Below, in pieces: positions 59,740 through 64,000 of a stretch of 64,000 nt of DNA. Made by a program: the position numbers and the translations under genes. Within the stretch, counting starts at the first letter, position 1. Each line of letters starts with the position of its first letter. Below the pieces are notes generated by a model. It saw nothing but the letters and a program-made list of their open reading frames with translations, was not told where the DNA came from and searched no databases. Source of the DNA: Spirochaetaceae bacterium. GTDB taxonomy: Bacteria > Spirochaetota > Spirochaetia > SZUA-6 > Bin103. The DNA is taken from NCBI GenBank assembly GCA_028820215.1, contig JAPPKD010000050.1, positions 6,074 through 70,073 on the forward strand, written 5' to 3'.

Positions 59740-61344
59740 CTATGGCGATGAGTTCGGCGGCGGGCGTGGAGTTGGGATGAGGGCGAGGTAGTCGGCGCGC
59801 GTTCGTGCTGTCGGCAACGCTTCGAACAGCTCGCGGAGGTACCAGTACGGTTCACGACCGTTGGCCTTGGCGGTCTCGATGACACTGTAGATCGCCGCGC
59901 TGGCAGCCGCCCCACGTGGACTTCCGGAAAACAGCCAGTTCTTGCGGCCCACCACGAACGGCCGGATCGCCTGCTCGCACGCGTTGGTGTCCGGTGTCAG
60001 CTGTGCGCACTCCACATACCGGATCAGCTTCGGCCACTGCTCCAACGCGTAGCGCACCGCCTTGCCGAGCGCCGAGGACGGCAGTACCTGTTCCCGCTTC
60101 GTCCGCAGCCAGGCGTGCAGATTGCCCAGGATCGGCTCGACCCGTTCGCGGCGCGCCGCCACGAACCCAGCCGGGTCAGTGTCGCGCTGCTCGCCGAGCT
60201 GCGACTCCACCCGATAGAGCTTGGCGATCAGCGCCAGCGCCTGCTGTGCCGCTCCGGCGCGATCCGAACTCTTGCCCAGTGCCCGCGCCGCTTCCACGAA
60301 CCCCCGCCGCGCGTGCGCCATGCAGCCCACGTGCACGATCCCCGGCTGCGCGCACGCCCCGTCGTAACCCTCGTAGCCGTCGGTCTGCACGAACCCCTGA
60401 TAGTCGCCGAGCAACTCCGCGGCCACCCGCGCGCTGCGGCTCGGCGCATAGTAATAGCGCAACACCGGCCGCCCAGGCGGCCCGCCGCGCATCACCCACA
60501 TGTAGCTCAGCGTCGTGTTCGCCCGCCCCGGCTCCCGCAGCACCTGCACGCTGCTCTCGTCGATCTGCACCATCGGCCCCGAGCGGATCCGTTCGTCCAG
60601 GATTTCCAGCACCGGCGACAACTCGCGCGCCACCGCCAGCATCCAGTCGGCCATCGTGCGCCGCGACAGCTCCACGCCCAACCGTGCGAACTGCTTCTCC
60701 TGCCGGTACAGCGGCAGCGCGTCGCAGAACTTCGCCGTGGCCACGTAGGCCAGCAGCCCCGGCGTGGCGATCCCTTTCGGGATCAGGCTCACCGGCGTCG
60801 GCGCGCTGCGCACCGCCGGCCGCTGCTCCTCGCCGGAGCCTTCGCAGTGGTGACAGGCGTAGATCGGGCGCACCGTGCGGATCACCTGCAGCCGCGGCGG
60901 CATCACATCGAGCTTCTCGGAACTCTCCTCGCCGATGCGCACCAGCTCGTGCCCGCACGCGCAGCGCTTGTCCGCCTCCGGGATGTCCAGCACCTGTTGC
61001 TGGCGCGGTAACGATTCCGGCAACGGCCTGCGCACCGCACGCCGCCGAGCATGCGCCGGTACCTCGGTTGCTTGCGGTTCGTCCTGCCCGTCCGGTCGCT
61101 CGTCCTCGGCGGTCTCTATCTCATCGAACAGCCGCGTCTGCTCTGCGTCGCTGAGCTTCTCCGAGCCGCGCCCGAACAGCTTGCTCTTGTACCACGCGAT
61201 CTCATCCGCGTAGATATCCAGCTTCTTGACGAGTTCTCTATTCTCGGCAGCAAGCTGGCCGTTCGCGCTTGTCAATTCGCCGTTCCTGGCGGCAAGAACG
61301 TCGTTCCGTTCGCGCAGCCGGTCGATCTCCAGCGCCGCACTCAC
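59740..61344 (-). CDS. tnpC: IS66 transposase TnpC
   Basis: 534 residues from GTG 61344, full length for IS66. N-terminal coiled coil LDIYADEIAWYKSKLFGRGS with the SEKL motif, zinc-like CACGHELVRIGE...YACHHC, and the DDE catalytic set: Asp in QIDESSVQV, Asp in DGYEGYD and Glu in NACEQAIRPF. The insert GCMAHARRGFVEAA is characteristic. The reading frame is intact, so activity is plausible together with tnpA and tnpB. Confidence 0.95.
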   Translation of the reverse strand: MSAALEIDRLRERNDVLAARNGELTSANGQLAAENRELVKKLDIYADEIAWYKSKLFGRGSEKLSDAEQTRLFDEIETAEDERPDGQDEPQATEVPAHARRRAVRRPLPESLPRQQQVLDIPEADKRCACGHELVRIGEESSEKLDVMPPRLQVIRTVRPIYACHHCEGSGEEQRPAVRSAPTPVSLIPKGIATPGLLAYVATAKFCDALPLYRQEKQFARLGVELSRRTMADWMLAVARELSPVLEILDERIRSGPMVQIDESSVQVLREPGRANTTLSYMWVMRGGPPGRPVLRYYYAPSRSARVAAELLGDYQGFVQTDGYEGYDGACAQPGIVHVGCMAHARRGFVEAARALGKSSDRAGAAQQALALIAKLYRVESQLGEQRDTDPAGFVAARRERVEPILGNLHAWLRTKREQVLPSSALGKAVRYALEQWPKLIRYVECAQLTPDTNACEQAIRPFVVGRKNWLFSGSPRGAAASAAIYSVIETAKANGREPYWYLRELFEALPTARTRADYLALIPTPRPPPNSSP

Positions 61345-61385
61345 CTCCCAAATGGTAGCACATATCCGAGCCCGAGAAACCAGAA

Positions 61386-61739
61386 TCAGCCTACGTTCTC
61401 GTAGCGAATCTCCTCGTGTTCATCCCAGAAATCGATCCCACTCAGCAGCAACCTCAACTGCCCGGCGTCGATCTGCCGCCGCGCCTGCTCGGCGTCCCTC
61501 GGCCACGGAAACCGATGCCGCTCCAATCGCTTCATCCACAGACAGAACCCCGTCCGATCCCAGTACAGCGCCTTCAGTATCCGCCGCTGCCCGTTGCAGA
61601 ACACGAACAGCGCCAGCTCGAACGGACTCAGCTCCATCTGCTCCTGCACCAGCAGCGCCAGCCCGTTGATCTGCTTGCGCATGTCGGTGGACCCAGGCCG
61701 CACGAACACCCGCGCCTCGCCAAGCTCCAGTCCGATCAC
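61386..61739 (-). CDS. tnpB: IS66 accessory protein TnpB
   Basis: 117 residues, standard size. VFVRPGSTDMRKQINGLALL, ALFVFCNGQRRILKALYWDR and GFCLWMKRLERHRFPWPRD are invariant IS66 Orf2 motifs. GTG 61739 overlaps the tnpA stop as GTGA, so translation is coupled. The protein is needed for IS66 transposition, but its biochemical role is not settled. Confidence 0.95.
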   Translation of the reverse strand: MIGLELGEARVFVRPGSTDMRKQINGLALLVQEQMELSPFELALFVFCNGQRRILKALYWDRTGFCLWMKRLERHRFPWPRDAEQARRQIDAGQLRLLLSGIDFWDEHEEIRYENVG

Positions 61740-62065
61740 CGCCGGCTCTCCAGCGCCGCCAGCACCTCGCGCAGATCCCGGGCTCGCACCGACGGCCACA
61801 GCCGTACCACGTACCGGTCGCCCACCAGCACCTCGATCGGCCCCACGTCCCTGCCGCCCGCGCTCGCCTCGCTGCTTCCCGTCTCGATCTCTACCAGGGC
61901 ACCATCCGCTGCACCGTCGCCGTCCTGCTCGCGCCGCAACTTGCGCACCCAGTAGCCCATCGCCCCGTAGCTCAGATCATGCTGCTCGCAGTACGCAGCT
62001 CGCGTCTGCTCTCCGCTCCGCCACGCCTGCACGTGACCGCTCCAGTACTCTCGCCCCTGCCCCAT
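61736..62065 (-). CDS. tnpA: IS66 accessory protein TnpA
   Basis: 109 residues. N-terminal helix-turn-helix of the Orf1 type: YWSGHVQAWRSGEQTRAAYC, then HDLSYGAMGYWVRKLRR; the C-terminal half is a small beta region (PIEVLVGDRYVVRLWPSVRA). GGAGG lies 6 nt before ATG 62065. First gene of the tnpABC operon, 57 bp from the right inverted repeat. Confidence 0.93.
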   Translation of the reverse strand: MGQGREYWSGHVQAWRSGEQTRAAYCEQHDLSYGAMGYWVRKLRREQDGDGAADGALVEIETGSSEASAGGRDVGPIEVLVGDRYVVRLWPSVRARDLREVLAALESRR

Positions 62066-62135
62066 TCGTTCCTCCGTAGAGGAACCATCTCCCGCTCAGC
62101 ATTTCCCCGTAAGGTGGGGTTCCCCGGACGCTTAC

Positions 62136-62143
62136 GTCGCTTT
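62136..62143. repeat. Right 8-bp target-site duplication of the IS66 element
   Basis: GTCGCTTT immediately after the right inverted repeat, identical to 59713-59720. In the pre-insertion sequence it was part of the decayed enolase-superfamily gene (aligns with GTCCGCTTC at 58205-58213). Confidence 0.92.
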
Positions 62144-62717
62144 GATCCGTTCGGACCGGATTCCCGGATTCCCCGCTACCACTCGTCCCCGAAGTGGGCG
62201 GACGAGTCGGTAGGCGCGGTGCGCGATGCGGTCGGCCCGGATATCGACCTGTGGCTGGAGGTCCACCGCCGTATGGCGCCCGCGGAGTCCATCGCGCTCG
62301 CCGCCGCTGGAGCGGTTCACCCACCATCTTCGAGTTCCAGCAGATGCTGGACGAAGGCGGCGTCACCTAACGTGCGCCGGACCTGTGCCTGTGCGGCGGC
62401 ATGTCGGGATGTAAGGAGGTTGGGAGGTTGGCGCCAAGGCCGAGGCCTACACTTGAAGGTGACCTCGCACAACCCGCTCAGCGCCGTCGCCTGCGTGCAG
62501 CTCGACGGCCCGCATCCTGAATCTCGCGCCGCAGGTAAACCGGCGAGTCCGAGCCGCTGAAGAGCGACCTGACCGGCCTCTGGTCCTGGGAACGGCTACC
62601 CGCTATGCCGGAGGGGCGCGGCCCGGGATCGGGCTGGACGACGCCGCGCTCGCCCGCCACCGGGCGGACGATAAGGTGCCCGCCAACCCGCTCGGCTACG
62701 AGCGATGGGTGCGCGAC
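62136..62717 (+). pseudogene. 5'-truncated, decayed copy of the enolase-superfamily gene at 57775
   Basis: Nucleotide similarity to about 58205-58905 is obvious (GATCCGTTCGGACCGGA, CACCGCCGTATGGCGCCCGC, GACCTGTGCCTGTGCGGCGG, AACCCGCTCAGC). The first ~40% of the gene is absent. A 102-bp segment is missing between two copies of GAGCGGTTCA that exist in the intact gene (58384 and 58486), leaving one copy at 62310-62319. Several frameshifts and a TAA destroy the frame. The IS66 element sits at its left edge. Confidence 0.85.
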
Positions 62718-62766
62718 TCTTTGTGTCCTTCTCTCTGCCGATCTACGCGCGGGCTGCTACATCGCG

Positions 62767-63942
62767 TCACATCCAGAAAGCGGTCTCTTCGACCTCAGTT
62801 TTCGATTGATATTTCCTTCCAATTCCTCTCCTCACCCTTACGAGAGTTTTTGTCTCGGAATCGACGTAGAACCGCAACCGGCCAACATATGCGTTCGTTA
62901 CCGTAGTCATTCCGCTGATCGAACAATTGACGTCACGAAATGTAGAAGGTTCCCAATCCGAGTACCAGTGAACCCACCTGGAGAAAACGCCTTCGTCAGA
63001 TTCCAGGCGTATGTCGGTAGGACCGCACCTGATTTCAGCGCGCGCTCGAAACAGATCTGGGCAGGCCAACCTCACGCTTAAGGCCGTCTCCCGATGGACG
63101 CATCCCAAGCCCTTAGGGATCACCATCCTGACCACGCGTCTTGGACCAAGAGTACCCGTAGGGCAATCACGCTCGGTAGGCCGCGCTAAGCCTGCCATCA
63201 TCCCACGATCACCCATAGGCTCAATAGACTCCAACGGGGACACCTTCGCAGGATCGATCGCCGAGCCTCTTCGATTGACTGTCTCGACAATCTCAAACTC
63301 CACGAAACTATCGGCATCATGATCAAACACCTGAAGTGAAACCAGTGTTTCTCCGTTCGCAGCCGCCATCCGGGCGCTACCCCATAGTTTGCGAGCTATT
63401 ATCCGAGTATCTTGTGCTTCTATTGGAAGACTCAATTGACTCCATTGCGGCCGCTCGATTGGTTCCAGATCGGCTAGTCCTCGGTTCATCGTCAATGTCA
63501 GTAGTGACTGCTCTTCAGCTTGATCATGGCTAATAGCACCAAGAAGAGCTGCGTGGGCCAGCGTCCGCAAGTATGCCGATGCATAAGTCTCTCGCAGGGA
63601 TATGTCAATCGGCCCGTGTCTACCGACACCGATAAAGTAGTGAGGATCCGGCTGCGGCCTCGGATTGGTCGACTGAATCCAGCCCCAGTCGTGCTCCCAC
63701 TGAGCAAGAAACGGAAAATCGAAAGAACTCTGAAGCGACTCTAGGGTGTGTGCGAAAATCCCGGGGATTGCGGTGCACCGGTACCGCTCAAACCATGTTT
63801 GCTCGTGGCGCGGCAGTACTGGACGATCACTTGGTGATATGGAATACCCAAACGGACTTGCACTCTGAGCGTCTCCAAAGTTCCTCTTTAATAGGAAGTT
63901 CGATGCGTGTGACCTGAGTGCCACGGCGTTGGAAACCTTCAC
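62767..63942 (-). CDS. Unknown protein in a lower-GC segment
   Basis: 391 residues from GTG 63942; an in-frame stop lies a few codons upstream, so the protein is probably complete. No family is recognised. Features seen are an N-terminal basic part, FLAQWEHDWGWIQSTNPRPQ, YFIGVGRHGPIDISLRETYA, a helical AYLRTLAHAALLGAISHDQA and a beta-rich C-terminal half. Base composition is visibly lower in GC (roughly half), with codons ending in A/T unlike all neighbours, suggesting recent acquisition. It follows a decayed gene and an IS, so the area is a site of repeated insertion. No Shine-Dalgarno sequence precedes the GTG. Confidence 0.6.
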   Translation of the reverse strand: MKVSNAVALRSHASNFLLKRNFGDAQSASPFGYSISPSDRPVLPRHEQTWFERYRCTAIPGIFAHTLESLQSSFDFPFLAQWEHDWGWIQSTNPRPQPDPHYFIGVGRHGPIDISLRETYASAYLRTLAHAALLGAISHDQAEEQSLLTLTMNRGLADLEPIERPQWSQLSLPIEAQDTRIIARKLWGSARMAAANGETLVSLQVFDHDADSFVEFEIVETVNRRGSAIDPAKVSPLESIEPMGDRGMMAGLARPTERDCPTGTLGPRRVVRMVIPKGLGCVHRETALSVRLACPDLFRARAEIRCGPTDIRLESDEGVFSRWVHWYSDWEPSTFRDVNCSISGMTTVTNAYVGRLRFYVDSETKTLVRVRRGIGRKYQSKTEVEETAFWM

Positions 63943-64000
63943 GTAGTCAACCCGGCTTATTCGGTGCGCCGTGAGAAGGCGTCATTCCCTAGCGGGTGCG

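Larger units (their letters stand above)
59721..62135. mobile_element. Complete IS66-family insertion sequence (2415 bp)
   Basis: Terminal inverted repeats GTAAGCGTCCGGGG at 59721-59734 and its reverse complement at 62122-62135. Exact 8-bp target duplications (GTCGCTTT) flank both ends, the size expected for IS66. Inside are tnpA, tnpB and tnpC, all on the minus strand and intact, so the element is probably recent and possibly active. It inserted into the 5' edge of a decayed enolase-superfamily gene. Confidence 0.93.

Noticed and set aside
1..64000. CRISPR arrays
   Set aside because: No regularly spaced direct repeats with unique spacers were seen; the tandem repeats at 9535 and 54975 have no spacers.
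1..64000. tRNA or rRNA genes
   Set aside because: No cloverleaf-like GGTTCGA-type blocks or rRNA signatures were noticed by eye on either strand; a covariance-model scan would be decisive.

Overview
The window is GC-rich (most genes look like 65-72% GC) and comes from a diderm heterotroph. Evidence for two membranes is a periplasmic sugar-binding protein with a Sec signal, an outer-membrane barrel coupled to a LolA-like protein and an RND pump, and a lipoprotein. Large LplA/YtcQ-type binding proteins with LplB/YtcP permeases and a GSSEEAAAA-like mature N-terminus are typical of Spirochaetota. The many sulfatase, phytanoyl-CoA dioxygenase, CRTAC1 and enolase-superfamily genes are also common in uncultured marine or sponge-associated bacteria. 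I favour a high-GC spirochaete metagenome-type genome, with only moderate confidence.

Layout. 0-14 kb: the tail of an ABC exporter, then a minus-strand cluster (DUF6807, MetE-like, solute-binding protein, LplB permease, two tandem YtcP permeases, CRTAC1 protein, ChaN/EreA-like protein). Divergent to it are a large exo-rhamnogalacturonan-lyase-like (PcRGLX) protein and an Ldh-type dehydrogenase, so this looks like an uptake and catabolism locus for rhamnogalacturonan-type oligosaccharides. 14-18.4 kb: four tandem paralogous membrane-anchored LytTR regulators. 18.8-23.6 kb: ABC-class ATPase, methyltransferase, galactonate-dehydratase-like enzyme, small membrane protein and a MazEF-type module. 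23.7-30.4 kb: fused oligopeptide-transporter ATPases, a beta-propeller hydrolase, a NodB pair (one copy has lost its active site) and a sulfatase. 30.4-35.1 kb: a frameshifted Uma2 nuclease gene followed by the Hen1-Pnkp RNA-repair pair. 35.3-36.5 kb: a DUF4143 ATPase with a clear operator. 36.5-46.2 kb: dioxygenase, beta-propeller hydrolases, amidohydrolase, SAF-domain oxidoreductase, aldo/keto reductase, GH4 enzyme and a repeat lipoprotein. 46.2-50.7 kb: barrel, LolA-like and RND genes, translationally coupled. 50.8-59.7 kb: second dioxygenase, second CRTAC1 protein, two more beta-propeller hydrolases, a P450, a second enolase-superfamily enzyme and a HepT/MntA module. 59.7-62.1 kb: a complete IS66 element with perfect 8-bp target duplications, sitting in the remnant of a second copy of the adjacent enolase-superfamily gene. 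62.8-63.9 kb: a lower-GC gene of unknown function.

The metabolic genes fit a glycan-scavenging lifestyle: extracytoplasmic lyases, sulfatase and deacetylase, ABC uptake, then sugar-acid dehydratases, dehydrogenases and GH4. Regulatory architecture is the most distinctive feature. At least eight genes start 6-7 nt after a TANNNT-like -10 hexamer, implying leaderless mRNAs. One divergent pair shares a perfectly palindromic -10 and has start codons only 21 bp apart. Several short dispersed elements (hairpins after stop codons, a repeat translated as ANLTRR, tandem palindromes) recur in or between genes.
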